Assembly: GCA_016717305.1 (NCBI GenBank)
Contig: JADKFY010000025.1
Span: 1-64,000 of the forward strand
Direction of reading: 5' to 3'
Length of the DNA stretch: 64,000 nt
From: Flavobacteriales bacterium
GTDB taxonomy: Bacteria; Bacteroidota; Bacteroidia; Flavobacteriales_F; PHOS-HE28
Shown here: positions 1-9,052 of the stretch, one piece after another
Numbering within the stretch: the first letter of the stretch is position 1
Layout: each line of letters opens with the position of its first letter
The notes under the pieces: model-generated
The model's input: the letters and a program-made list of their open reading frames with translations, nothing else
Database searches by the model: none
What the model was told of the DNA's origin: nothing
Translations under genes and position numbers: made by a program

Positions 1-525
1 CGGACCTTCCATGCCATTGATGTGGATATCGCCGGTGTTGCAAACACTGCAGTTGATCTGTGGACGCACACCGTTCACCATGCCGACCGCATCGAATAAA
101 GCAGGACTTGGATTCTTGCGGAATAGCGCTGGCGTGATCACTTCCACGGGGACCGGACTGTCACTGCGTGAAACCTCGCGCATGGTGCCAGTAACGACTA
201 CTTCACCCAGGTCCACTGCATCGGGTTGAAGGGCGATCGTCCCGAGGTCGATCGTCTTGTGCACGCCAACGTTGAAGGCCATTTCCTTCGGCAAGAAACC
301 AACGGCGCTCATCCGAAGGAGGTAATCACCAGGTCCAGGAACTCGCAGGGTGAAGCGTCCTTCCAGATCAGAAGATGCTCCTTGTTGCGTACCCTTCAAA
401 ACAAGGTTCACAAAGGGAACAGGCGCCCCTTCTGCCATGAGCTTGCCCTTTATCACAACGGTCTGGGCATCCGCATTCGCAAAGGCAACCACGGTCAAGA
501 TCCACAAAAGTACAGCCCGAAACAT
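1..525 (-). CDS. TonB-dependent outer-membrane receptor, N-terminal part (cut by window edge)
   Basis: The first 175 residues are visible; the rest lies beyond the window start. A signal peptide (MFRAVLLWILTVVAFANADA) is followed by a carboxypeptidase-regulatory-like beta domain (about residues 22-105) and then the start of a TonB plug, with a VVVTGTMRE segment near residue 110 and a Cys-x-x-Cys pair before INGMEGP at the edge. This domain order is that of Bacteroidota outer-membrane receptors which import metals or small ligands with TonB energy. The gene diverges from the mntR-like regulator and NRAMP gene at 608-3132 and shares their 82-bp intergenic region, so manganese or another divalent metal is a reasonable but unproven substrate. 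The ATG at 523-525 was chosen because the signal peptide begins there. Confidence 0.85.
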   Translation of the reverse strand, partial: MFRAVLLWILTVVAFANADAQTVVIKGKLMAEGAPVPFVNLVLKGTQQGASSDLEGRFTLRVPGPGDYLLRMSAVGFLPKEMAFNVGVHKTIDLGTIALQPDAVDLGEVVVTGTMREVSRSDSPVPVEVITPALFRKNPSPALFDAVGMVNGVRPQINCSVCNTGDIHINGMEGP

Positions 526-570
526 GCGGCAAACATAACAGATCTTTAGCCACGTCTAAATTATTTCCTA

Positions 571-594
571 GTTTAATCTATTAACCTATATTTG
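571..594 (+). promoter_or_regulatory. Palindrome plus -7 element before the mntR-like gene
   Basis: TTAAT-CT-ATTAA (573-584) is a perfect 5-bp-arm palindrome, extended to 571-586 with one mismatched pair. It is followed directly by TATATTTG (587-594), a match to the Bacteroidota -7 consensus TAnnTTTG, 14 bp before the ATG at 608. A protein bound here would cover the promoter. Autorepression by the DtxR/MntR-like product is inferred, and the site could also act on the divergent receptor gene. Confidence 0.45.
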
Positions 595-607
595 CCTCGT
601 CGAAACC

Positions 608-1270
608 ATGTTGTCCAGAAGCGAAGAAGACCACGTGAAGGCCGTTCATTCCCTGTTGCAGGGCGGAGCGACCGCGAGCACAACGGACATTGCGGAACGC
701 TTGGGCATCAAGGCCAGTAGCGTTACTGTGATGCTGAAGAAGCTCGCCGAAAAAGGCTTGATGAAACACCAACCCTACCATGGCGTGCAACTCACAGCGA
801 AAGGGAAGACCGCCGCCTTGAAGTTGGTCCGCAAGCATCGCCTTTGGGAGACCTTTCTAGTAGCTCACCTGGGATTCGGCTGGGACGAAGTACATTAGGT
901 CGCAGATCAAATGGAGCACGTCAGCAGCGACAAGCTCACGAATAGTTTGGACGACTACTTGGGCAATCCGGCCTTCGATCCGCACGGCGACCCGATCCCG
1001 GACCGTAACGGCAAAGTCCACGTGCGCGACATCAAACCACTCACGGATTGCGCCTTGGGCGATCGCATCCGTATTGCCCGGGTGAATGACCCAAGTGATA
1101 GCCTGTTGCACCTGCTCGATCAAAAAGGCATCGGCATCGGAATGGTCTTCACCGTGGAAGCGAGGCAAGCATTCGATGGAAGCCTGGAGCTTCGGAGCAA
1201 ACCCGGTCCCATTAGTTCACTATCGGCCCAGGTGGCCAGCCAATTATTGGTCGAAGCCGTTGAGCCATGA
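608..1270 (+). CDS. mntR: DtxR/MntR-family metal-dependent regulator interrupted by an in-frame TAG
   Basis: Residues 1-96 form the winged-helix DNA-binding domain and the start of the dimerisation helix, with an HTH around residues 20-50. An in-frame TAG at 896-898 follows GWDEVH. The same frame then continues without a gap through VADQMEHVSSDKLTNSLDDY, the metal-binding/dimerisation domain, and an SH3/FeoA-like C-terminal domain. Read through, the protein is about 220 residues, the usual length for this family. Related proteins usually have a Glu codon here, so one GAG-to-TAG change would explain the stop. It overlaps the NRAMP gene by ATGA (1267-1270), which supports manganese-responsive control of uptake. 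It may be a true nonsense allele or a sequencing error. Confidence 0.8.
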
Positions 1271-3132
1271 GCCGCGAAAGCCGATCGTTGAGTGAAGTAC
1301 ACGGATCCGTTCAGATCCCAACAGGACGTGGACGTTGGCGTCGGTTGCTCGCCTTCCTCGGTCCCGCCTACTTGGTAAGCGTGGGTTACATGGATCCGGG
1401 CAATTGGGCTACGGATATCGCAGGTGGAAGTGCATTCGGATACAAGTTGCTCTGGGTGTTGCTGATGAGCAACCTCATGGCCTTGTTGCTCCAAAGCCTT
1501 AGCGCCCGTTTAGGTATTGTTCGCGGGTTGGACTTGGCGCAGGCCAGCCGTCACACCTACCCGCCGTTGGTGAACATTCCGCTCTACTTTCTCGCGGAGA
1601 TCGCCATTGCTGCGTGTGATCTTGCGGAAGTGATCGGTATGGCCATCGGCCTTCACCTACTGTTCGATATCCCTGTACTGTGGGGTGTGCTGATAGCAGC
1701 GTTCGATACGTTGCTGATCCTCTTCCTTATGAACAAAGGAATGCGCATGATGGAGGTCTTCATCCTCTCCATTGTATCGTTGATCGGTCTGGCCTTTCTG
1801 GCGGAAATGTTCATTGTGCAACCCGATGCCGGTGAGGTGTTCAAAGGACTCGTTCCGTCCGAATTAAATGGCACCGCGCTCTACATCGCGATCGGGATCA
1901 TCGGCGCAACGGTGATGCCGCACAACCTCTACCTGCATTCCTCGTTGGTGCAAACACGTCGCCACAGCCGGGATGAAAAAGGCATCAAGGAGGCAATTCG
2001 CTTCAACTTTATCGATACGGCGGTCGCTCTCAATTTGGCGTTCTTCGTGAATGCGGCCATCCTCATCCTCGCCGCCGCAGGCTTCCACCGCGCAGGCTAT
2101 TTCGATGTGGCGGAGATCGATCAAGCACACCAATTGTTGGGTGATCTGTTCGGCGACCTGTCCCCTGCCCTGTTCGCTATCGCCTTGATCGCCGCGGGAC
2201 AGAGCAGTACCATAACCGGCACGCTGGCCGGGCAGATCGTCATGGAGGGCTACCTTGACCTTCGAATCCGTCCATGGTTGCGTCGCTTGATCACGCGGTT
2301 TATCGCGATCGTGCCTGCTGTGGTCTGTATCCTCTGGTTCGGCGAGGATTCCCTTGGGCGATTGCTCGTCTTCAGCCAAGTGGTGCTAAGCCTCCAGCTC
2401 GGCTTCGCGGTGATCCCGCTGATCCACTTCTGTAGCGATAAGGTGCGCATGGGTCGTTTTGTGATCCCCGTATGGGCGCGCGTGCTGTCTTGGGCCACGG
2501 CACTCATCATTGTCCTGCTAAATGCCAAATTGGTTTGGGAGGAAGTGAGCAACTGGATCGGTGCGAACGGCTGGGGAGTCTTGGCGGTCACGGTTCTGGT
2601 TTTCCTCCTTGCCGCAATTATCCTGCTCTTATACATCGCCATTGCACCCTTCATTAGCGGCGCACGCCACGCGAAGGAACATTTGCACGAAGCCGCGCCG
2701 CCGCTGGACCTGGGCACCGTTGCTCCCTACCGGAAGCTCGCCATAACCGTCGACTTCAGCAGTCATGACCGCCAGACGATCTCTGCGGCTGTTGCTCAAG
2801 GAGGAAAGGATGCACAATACGTTTTGATCCACATCACAGAATCCGCAGCGGCTCGCTACCTAGGTGCGGAGAGCGGCGACTTGGAAACCCTCGGCGATGC
2901 GAGCAATTTGGAGGGATACGTTCAACAACTGAAGGAATTTGGCTATACGGCTGAAGGTCGCGTGGGGCAAGGCCATGCACCCGTTGCGATCGCGAAACTC
3001 GTTTCCGAAACCGGTTGCGACCTGCTTGTTATGGGTGCCCACGGCCATCGTGGCTTGAAGGACATTGTCCTTGGGACCACGCTAGATTCCGTGAGGCACA
3101 AGGTGAAGGTGCCGGTGTTCATTGTGCAGTAG
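1267..3132 (+). CDS. mntH: NRAMP-family divalent metal (Mn2+) transporter with C-terminal universal stress domain
   Basis: A 621-residue inner-membrane protein. Residues about 25-460 are an NRAMP transporter: the TM1 unwound metal-site motif DPGN is at 43-46 and the TM6 motif MPHN at 217-220, both needed for proton-coupled Mn2+/Fe2+ uptake. After a short cytoplasmic linker, residues about 483-621 form a UspA-type domain with the nucleotide-binding pattern GAHGHRG...GTT near the end. Stand-alone MntH proteins are about 410-440 residues, so the stress domain is an added cytoplasmic module that may sense ATP. The ATG overlaps the regulator's stop codon, implying translational coupling. Manganese specificity is inferred from the family and the neighbour. 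Confidence 0.92.
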   Translation: MSRESRSLSEVHGSVQIPTGRGRWRRLLAFLGPAYLVSVGYMDPGNWATDIAGGSAFGYKLLWVLLMSNLMALLLQSLSARLGIVRGLDLAQASRHTYPPLVNIPLYFLAEIAIAACDLAEVIGMAIGLHLLFDIPVLWGVLIAAFDTLLILFLMNKGMRMMEVFILSIVSLIGLAFLAEMFIVQPDAGEVFKGLVPSELNGTALYIAIGIIGATVMPHNLYLHSSLVQTRRHSRDEKGIKEAIRFNFIDTAVALNLAFFVNAAILILAAAGFHRAGYFDVAEIDQAHQLLGDLFGDLSPALFAIALIAAGQSSTITGTLAGQIVMEGYLDLRIRPWLRRLITRFIAIVPAVVCILWFGEDSLGRLLVFSQVVLSLQLGFAVIPLIHFCSDKVRMGRFVIPVWARVLSWATALIIVLLNAKLVWEEVSNWIGANGWGVLAVTVLVFLLAAIILLLYIAIAPFISGARHAKEHLHEAAPPLDLGTVAPYRKLAITVDFSSHDRQTISAAVAQGGKDAQYVLIHITESAAARYLGAESGDLETLGDASNLEGYVQQLKEFGYTAEGRVGQGHAPVAIAKLVSETGCDLLVMGAHGHRGLKDIVLGTTLDSVRHKVKVPVFIVQ

Positions 3133-3173
3133 TGCGCGTGAAGCCAATTGGCCCCGCCGTACTTTCGCGGTCC

Positions 3174-3620
3174 ATGGCCGCCCTCAAGATCGATGTCAAG
3201 AACCGCCGCGCGGGGTTTGAGTACCATTTGCTCGACTCGTATACCTGTGGCATGGTCTTGATGGGCAGTGAGATCAAAAGCATTCGAGCCGGTGGTGCTG
3301 GCATCAACGAAGCCTTCTGCGCATTTCTGGGCAATGACCTGATCGTCCGCAACATGCAGATCAATCCGTATGGGACCAATATCCATTTCGTACACGAACC
3401 CAAACGTGATCGCAAGCTTCTGCTGAACCAACGGGAACTCGATAAGCTGCGCAAGAAATTGAAGGATGCGGGTATGACCATTGTCCCTACCCGGATGTAC
3501 ATCGCGGCCAACGGTTTTGCCAAACTGGAGATCGCACTGGCCAAAGGGAAGAAGCTGTTCGACAAACGCGAAAGTCTCAAGGCAAAGGACGTGCAGCGCG
3601 ACATGGACCGGGACGGATAA
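3174..3620 (+). CDS. smpB: SsrA-binding protein SmpB
   Basis: A 148-residue protein that binds tmRNA and brings it to stalled ribosomes for trans-translation. It has the conserved SmpB beginning (NRRAGFEYHLLD) and core (GSEIKSIRAG, residues about 36-45) and a lysine-rich C-terminal tail that normally folds into the mRNA channel. The ATG at 3174 gives the normal family length; the reading frame extends further upstream, but only over the end of the NRAMP gene. It follows that gene by 41 bp in the same direction but has no functional link to it. Confidence 0.93.
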   Translation: MAALKIDVKNRRAGFEYHLLDSYTCGMVLMGSEIKSIRAGGAGINEAFCAFLGNDLIVRNMQINPYGTNIHFVHEPKRDRKLLLNQRELDKLRKKLKDAGMTIVPTRMYIAANGFAKLEIALAKGKKLFDKRESLKAKDVQRDMDRDG

Positions 3621-3775
3621 TGATGTGCACGAAGTGGATCCAGCGAACAGCGAAGAACACCGTCCGGGATCGGGATGCGACGCACGTGACATTACAAAGC
3701 TCATTCGTCCAACCTTTGCGGTTCGATCACCGTTGAAGGCATCTTCCAAAGACCGCACAACAACCAATAGATACC

Positions 3776-6253
3776 ATGTCCAAAGAACCTTACTTGAAGT
3801 GGCTACACGAAGTTGAATTGAGCGATATCGAAACCGTGGGTGGCAAGAATGCCAGCCTAGGTGAGATGATCCAGAACCTCGGTAAGCTGGGCGTTGAAGT
3901 GCCCGGTGGTTACGTGGTTACCGTGGCCGCCTACAAAGCGTTCATTGAACATAACGTGTTGGACCAAAAGATCCGGGATATCGTTGCCGGGCTTGATGTG
4001 GACGATATCGAGAACATCCGTCGTACTGGTCTAGCGGTACGCACTTTGGTGAAGAACGGCAAGTTCCCCGAGGAGGTGTGGAAAGGGATCATGCAGCGCT
4101 ACGATGAAATGTCCCAGAAATATGGACAAGAAGCCACCGACGTGGCCGTACGTTCCAGCGCCACCGCGGAAGACCTGCCAGATGCCTCCTTCGCTGGGCA
4201 ACAGGAGACCTTCTTGAACATCCGTGGGCACCAGGACCTTATCAGTGCCGTTCGGAATTGCTTCGCTTCGTTGTTCACCGATCGCGCCATCGTGTACCGC
4301 GAGAGCTTGGGCTACGATCACTTCCAAGTGGGACTTTCAGTGGGTATCCAGAAAATGGTACGCTCCGACGTGGGCGCCAGCGGTGTTGCGTTCAGCCTCG
4401 ATACTGAAAGTGGTTTCAAGGACGTGGTTTTGATAAACGGCAGTTACGGTTTGGGTGAAATGGTGGTGCAAGGTGCCGTGAGCCCGGATGAATGGTTGGT
4501 CTTCAAACCCACGTTGGCAGAGGGCTATACCAGCATCATCGAAAAGAAATTGGGGTCCAAGGACCGCAAGATGGTCTACGGTGTGGAACCCGGTAAGCCG
4601 ACGTTGACCATCCCGATCGAACGTGCGCAACGCAACCGTTTCTGTGTGACCGACGATCAAGCATTGGAGATCGCGCGCAGTGTGGCGGCAATTGAGAAAT
4701 ACTACAGTGATAAGAAAGGCCATTGGTGCCCGATGGACGTGGAATGGGCCATCGACGGCCTGACCGGACATCTCTTCATTGTTCAAGCCCGCCCTGAAAC
4801 GATCCACAGCCGCAAGGCCACGGACCGCGTGGTGGAATACAAATTGATCAATCCGGACGAGGCCACACCGGACCAACCCAAAAAGCATCCGGTGATCACT
4901 ACCGGTATTGCCATCGGTGATCGTGCCGGAGCAGGTAAAGTGCGCATCCTCTTCAGCCTTGATGGTCGCGGCGGTGGCGGCGATGGAAAGGATTTCCAAC
5001 AAGGGGACGTGCTTGTGACGGACATGACCGATCCGGATTGGGAGCCGATCATGAAGAAGGCCAGTGCCATCATCACCAACAAAGGTGGTCGTACCTGCCA
5101 CGCGGCCATTGTAGCCCGTGAAATGGGTGTACCTGCGATCGTTGGCTGCGGTAACGTGACCGATCTGCTGGATACAGGCATGGAAGTGACCGCCAGTTGC
5201 TGCGAAGGCGACACCGGCATCATCTACCGCGGGATCATCCCCTTCCACAAGGAAGAGACGATGCTCGCCGATATGCCCGAGACCAAGACCCCGATCATGC
5301 TCAATGTAGCAAGCCCGGACCTGGCCTTCAAATTCAGCAGCTTGCCGAATGCGGGCGTGGGTTTGGCACGTGAAGAGTTCATCATCAACAATTACATCCA
5401 AGCGCATCCATTGGCGCTCTTGCAACACAAGGAACTCGGCGATGTGGCACTCAGCGGAAAGATCAGCTACCTCATCCACGGCTACGAGGATGAAGAGACC
5501 TTCTTCGTGAAAAAGTTGAGCTATGGCATTGCCAAGATCGCCGCGGCCTTCTACCCCAACAAGGTGATCGTGCGGTTTTCCGATTTCAAGAGCAACGAAT
5601 ACAAGAACCTCTTGGGCGGCGAACACTTCGAGCCGGACGAGGAGAATCCGATGATCGGCTGGCGAGGTGCAAGCCGCTACTACAGCGAAGTGTACAAGGA
5701 AGCTTTCGGACTTGAGTGCAAGGCCATTCGCCGTGTACGCGAGAAAATGGGCCTGAAGAACGTGGTCGTCATGGTGCCCTTCTGCCGCACGGTGGAAGAG
5801 CTGAAGCAGGTGAAAGGCGTGATGGAGGAATACGGACTCCAACGCGGCAAGGAAGGTCTCGAACTCTACCTCATGGCCGAGATCCCTAGCAACATCATCA
5901 TGGCCGAGGAGTTCAGCGAATACATCGACGGCTTCTCCATTGGCAGCAACGATCTTACACAGCTAACACTCGGTCTAGATCGTGACAGCGCATTGGTCTC
6001 ACACCTCTACGACGAGCGCAACCCGGCCGTAAAACGCATGTTGCAAATGCTGATCGAAACAGCCAAACGCACCGGCACCAAAGTGGGCATCTGCGGCCAA
6101 GGCCCTTCCGACTTCCCGGACTTCGCACAGTTCTTGGTTGAACTGGGGATCGATTCGATCAGCGTTACACCCGACTCGTTGCTGAAGACGAAGCGGGCTA
6201 TTGCGGAGGTGGAGAAGAGTATCGAAGCGAAGAAGGAGAAGGCGGCGGTGTAG
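3776..6253 (+). CDS. ppsA: Phosphoenolpyruvate synthase (pyruvate, water dikinase)
   Basis: An 825-residue cytoplasmic enzyme that converts pyruvate, ATP and water to PEP, AMP and phosphate for gluconeogenesis. It has an N-terminal ATP-grasp/PPDK domain (about 18-350, with TVGGKNASLGEM at the start), a swivelling phosphohistidine domain (about 385-490, motif GGRTCHAAI with catalytic His442), and a C-terminal PEP/pyruvate-binding barrel (about 505-815, with GSNDLTQLTLGLDRD and CGQGPSD). The length is normal and the frame is intact. The start follows a 155-bp gap in which I see no other gene. Confidence 0.95.
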   Translation: MSKEPYLKWLHEVELSDIETVGGKNASLGEMIQNLGKLGVEVPGGYVVTVAAYKAFIEHNVLDQKIRDIVAGLDVDDIENIRRTGLAVRTLVKNGKFPEEVWKGIMQRYDEMSQKYGQEATDVAVRSSATAEDLPDASFAGQQETFLNIRGHQDLISAVRNCFASLFTDRAIVYRESLGYDHFQVGLSVGIQKMVRSDVGASGVAFSLDTESGFKDVVLINGSYGLGEMVVQGAVSPDEWLVFKPTLAEGYTSIIEKKLGSKDRKMVYGVEPGKPTLTIPIERAQRNRFCVTDDQALEIARSVAAIEKYYSDKKGHWCPMDVEWAIDGLTGHLFIVQARPETIHSRKATDRVVEYKLINPDEATPDQPKKHPVITTGIAIGDRAGAGKVRILFSLDGRGGGGDGKDFQQGDVLVTDMTDPDWEPIMKKASAIITNKGGRTCHAAIVAREMGVPAIVGCGNVTDLLDTGMEVTASCCEGDTGIIYRGIIPFHKEETMLADMPETKTPIMLNVASPDLAFKFSSLPNAGVGLAREEFIINNYIQAHPLALLQHKELGDVALSGKISYLIHGYEDEETFFVKKLSYGIAKIAAAFYPNKVIVRFSDFKSNEYKNLLGGEHFEPDEENPMIGWRGASRYYSEVYKEAFGLECKAIRRVREKMGLKNVVVMVPFCRTVEELKQVKGVMEEYGLQRGKEGLELYLMAEIPSNIIMAEEFSEYIDGFSIGSNDLTQLTLGLDRDSALVSHLYDERNPAVKRMLQMLIETAKRTGTKVGICGQGPSDFPDFAQFLVELGIDSISVTPDSLLKTKRAIAEVEKSIEAKKEKAAV

Positions 6254-6285
6254 GCTCCAATTCAACCCGCTCATAGATGACCGGT

Positions 6286-6312
6286 TGGCCCGCAATCACG
6301 CGGTGCGGGCCA
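6286..6312. terminator. Hairpin between convergent genes
   Basis: A perfect 9-bp stem, TGGCCCGCA (6286-6294) paired with TGCGGGCCA (6304-6312), with a 9-nt loop. It sits between the convergent ends of ppsA and the lipoprotein gene. No long T run follows, so termination is inferred from position and stability. Confidence 0.5.
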
Positions 6313-6339
6313 CTCGGACATCTCCTCCAAGGCCCTTCC

Positions 6340-7287
6340 CTACAAACCTTGCACGTCCAACATGAACTGGGCTTCTGTGGTCGGTTGGAAGGTGATCGAC
6401 CCGGTATGGTCGGGCATCAAGGCCGTATTGGTGAACGAGGAGTAAAAGACACCATCGACCTCAGAAAACGCAACGATCACCACATCCATTCCGACTGGTG
6501 CCGCATAGGAACCGGAGGTCAGGAATACGCCGTTCGTTCCGCTTGCTCCTACGTTCGTTATTGAATTGATACTCGGGAACACCACCCAAACCAGCGTGTT
6601 CGATCCATCGTGTGGACTCGGCACTTCCACCCTGATCGTGGTAAGAGGGCCACCCCAGTTGGCGAAATAATCGCAGTTTATCCAGCCCAGGGAGTCATTC
6701 GGAAAATTATAGGAAAGGCTGTCCGTGTTCAGGCCAGTTCCGTTCTGACCGAACGGGTCCCAGAAGATCACACCACCCTCATCGACCGTGCCGCTGAACA
6801 GTTGCATTTCTGGATCAGGGTTCGCTGCAGGAATGGAGACATTGGTTCTGCCAGGGACCAATGTCAATTGCTGCCCCGCTTGCGTGGCGTTCAAGAAGAA
6901 CTGACCACCACTGACCAACTGCCGCGGCGTTCCATTATCCATGCCGACCGTCTGCTTGTTCAGCCACAACATATCGGACACATCCAATGCTTCGATCAGC
7001 TCTACGTTCACCACACCAGTCACCACTTGGCCATTCTGATCTGCGAACGCGTTGGAGCTTATGAAAACTTGCGTGCCTTTCGAACCCTGTATGGCTGCAC
7101 CCGTGGCAGCTTGCAGGGTAAAGGACTGAGTGGCATCCGTAACGTGGCTTTGAAATAGCGCCACCAACGGGTTGCTCGCCGAAGGCACATGTGGGCCAAC
7201 TGCAACATGGTGCTCGTCCTTCTTGCACGCAGTGATCAACAAGGAGAACGAAATGATCGCGAGAAAAGATCCAGTTGTCTGTTTCAT
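6340..7287 (-). CDS. Secreted lipoprotein of unknown function
   Basis: A 315-residue protein beginning MKQTTGSFLAIISFSLLITAC, a type II signal peptide with lipobox LITAC, so the mature protein is probably lipid-anchored. The remainder is beta-rich with no membrane segments. It contains a stretch (about residues 40-135) that reads like a repeated beta-sandwich, including VFISSNAFADQNGQ and VNVELIEALDVSDML. I do not recognise a named family with certainty. The frame is open upstream to 7332, but the ATG at 7285-7287 puts the signal peptide at the N terminus. It faces ppsA convergently. Confidence 0.8.
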   Translation of the reverse strand: MKQTTGSFLAIISFSLLITACKKDEHHVAVGPHVPSASNPLVALFQSHVTDATQSFTLQAATGAAIQGSKGTQVFISSNAFADQNGQVVTGVVNVELIEALDVSDMLWLNKQTVGMDNGTPRQLVSGGQFFLNATQAGQQLTLVPGRTNVSIPAANPDPEMQLFSGTVDEGGVIFWDPFGQNGTGLNTDSLSYNFPNDSLGWINCDYFANWGGPLTTIRVEVPSPHDGSNTLVWVVFPSINSITNVGASGTNGVFLTSGSYAAPVGMDVVIVAFSEVDGVFYSSFTNTALMPDHTGSITFQPTTEAQFMLDVQGL

Positions 7288-7544
7288 GATGACTGATGGG
7301 TTTGGTTCTCCGGCGGAACAACCGACGGTCATTCACATACACGTAGGATCCCTTGCGCAGGTTGGGTGCCGAGCAAAATTCCCTTGCTGGATCGAGAAGT
7401 GCAACCGACCAATTTGTGTTCAATTGCGATCCATCCAATGAGCTTAACGGGGGTTGCTCCGGCCAAGACACCATGAAGACCGTCCCGGCACAGCACGTAT
7501 TGGAAGGGATCTCTACCAGTGCATCGAACACCAGAAAACTTCCC

Positions 7545-7928
7545 TCACCCCACCAACTCCGCAAACAACCTTTCCGCAGTCCCCTCCAGATCATCGCAAT
7601 AGCCGGGATGCGGACGCGAGGTCTGGATGGATGAACTGCGCACTGCGGTGAGCCACCGGAAACGCGATGGCGCATCGAGGCGTGCGATGGGGCCACCTTC
7701 AGCCGTGCCCAATGCGATGCGTTCAAAGGAGCGCAGGTTCAAGCGCACTTGCTCGGGGTCCGCGTCGCCAGCTAGGCTGCGGAGCTTCGCTTCGTTCAAC
7801 GCGATGCGCACTTTGATGAGGTTCGCGCTTTTGCAGAAGAGCAGGATGCCCGCGTTGAGGAACTCCTCGCGGTGCACGGCCGGTACCACCCGGATCACGG
7901 CGTACTCATACAAGTGCTTGCCGTGCAT
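7545..7928 (-). CDS. DUF3037-family protein
   Basis: A 127-residue protein starting MHGKHLYEYAVIRVVP, typical of DUF3037, with NAGILLFCKSANLIKVR following. The function of the family is not established. Its start overlaps the end of the HipA-like gene by 23 bp. DUF3037 and HipA-like kinase genes often form such two-gene units, so the products probably act together. The longer frame upstream of 7928 lies inside the kinase gene and is not needed. Confidence 0.82.
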   Translation of the reverse strand: MHGKHLYEYAVIRVVPAVHREEFLNAGILLFCKSANLIKVRIALNEAKLRSLAGDADPEQVRLNLRSFERIALGTAEGGPIARLDAPSRFRWLTAVRSSSIQTSRPHPGYCDDLEGTAERLFAELVG

Positions 7929-8694
7929 GCTGCGTTTCGGTGATGAATACGGTGGAATGCGCCAGCCGCGTGAGCAGGAAGCGCAGGTAGATGGCACGGA
8001 TGGCCTCGGGGCTTTCGTCGGTATCGTCCCACTGCAACCAGGCATCGGGGATCAGCTCTACGATGTTGGCCAGCAGTTCTTCGCTCAACAGTTCACGACA
8101 GTGCGCATCGGCCTCTTCCATGCGCGTGGCTTGTGGCAACAACACATGGTCCTTGATCAATTCGAACGGGCCTTTGGCGTGCTTCTCCCAATTGGTCCAA
8201 CTATGGTGGAAGTAGAGGCAAGATCCGTGGTCGATGAGCCACAGCTCCTTGTGCCACATCAGCATATTGGTGTTGCGCGCCGTGCGGTCGATGTTCGTCA
8301 AGAAGGCATCCAGCCAAACAATGCGTGAGGCGAGGTCGGCGTCCACGGTGGTGACCACCGGATCGAAGGTGATGGCGCCGCTGAGGTAATGCAGCCCAAG
8401 GTTCAGGCCTTTGCTCTTCTGCAGCAGTTCCTGGATCTCCTCGTCCCCTTCGGTGCGTCCGAAACCCTCATCCAATTCGGCGAAGACCAGCTCCGGCATT
8501 CGCAGGCCCAAGGCACGCGCCACTTCCCCACCGATCAATTCGGCGATCAACGCCTTCGGCCCGTGGCCGTTGCCGATGAACTTCAGCACGTACTTAATGC
8601 CATCGTCCGCCTCGGCCAATGCCGGCAACGAGCCGCCCTCACGCAAGGGCGTGATGTAGCGGGTTACATTGACGGTGCGTAGTTCGGGGGACAT
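7906..8694 (-). CDS. HipA-like kinase-fold protein
   Basis: A 262-residue protein with the core of the HipA/PI3-4-kinase-like fold. Lys38 in KYVLKF is the likely ATP-binding lysine, LTNIDRTARNTN (132-143) carries the catalytic Asp136 and Asn141, and LIDHG (153-157) carries the Mg-binding Asp155. It is much shorter than toxin HipA (about 440 residues) and lacks the N-terminal HipA subdomain. No HipB-like HTH antitoxin is nearby; the partner is a DUF3037 protein. It is therefore probably a small-kinase relative rather than a classic HipBA toxin. Its substrate is unknown. Confidence 0.82.
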   Translation of the reverse strand: MSPELRTVNVTRYITPLREGGSLPALAEADDGIKYVLKFIGNGHGPKALIAELIGGEVARALGLRMPELVFAELDEGFGRTEGDEEIQELLQKSKGLNLGLHYLSGAITFDPVVTTVDADLASRIVWLDAFLTNIDRTARNTNMLMWHKELWLIDHGSCLYFHHSWTNWEKHAKGPFELIKDHVLLPQATRMEEADAHCRELLSEELLANIVELIPDAWLQWDDTDESPEAIRAIYLRFLLTRLAHSTVFITETQHARQALV

Positions 8695-8839
8695 TGGGGT
8701 GATGCAGTTCTGGCGTTTGGTTGGGTGGGCAAGTTAGGGTGGCGAACGGGTGGCCGCGATGCTTAGCTATATTCATTAGCACCATGGCAGAGCGCCCTCC
8801 GAACAGCAAGGTCTTACCAATAGCGGTGGTTCCAAAACA

Positions 8840-9052
8840 CTAAAGGGTACCTCGAATTACCTCACTCCGGCGGCATCGGCCCACGGGCCGACCCTTCGGG
8901 CAGGCACTTCTCATTCGGTCATCCGGCGTTGCTTCTTAGTCAGTTACCTCTGGGTAACTTCCTGTCGTCGCGCCTTGTCTGCCCAGAACGATAAGCGCTT
9001 GTGCCTCCCGCAGTTCAGCGGGACGTTCGAGGTAATTCGAAGTACCCTAAAG
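8840..9052. repeat. Imperfect inverted-repeat (MITE-like) element
   Basis: The terminal arms 8840-8863 and 9029-9052 are inverted repeats matching at 21 of 24 positions. A perfect 6-bp hairpin, GTTACC-TCTG-GGTAAC (8943-8958), lies near the middle, and the inner flanks show weaker mirror similarity. The element fills most of the 514-bp gene-free stretch between the HipA-like gene and the next gene. It has no plausible coding sequence. It resembles a miniature inverted-repeat transposable element, but no target-site duplication is clear. Confidence 0.55.

Noticed and set aside
7906..8694. Classic HipBA toxin-antitoxin
   Set aside because: The kinase is far shorter than HipA and no HipB-like gene is adjacent.
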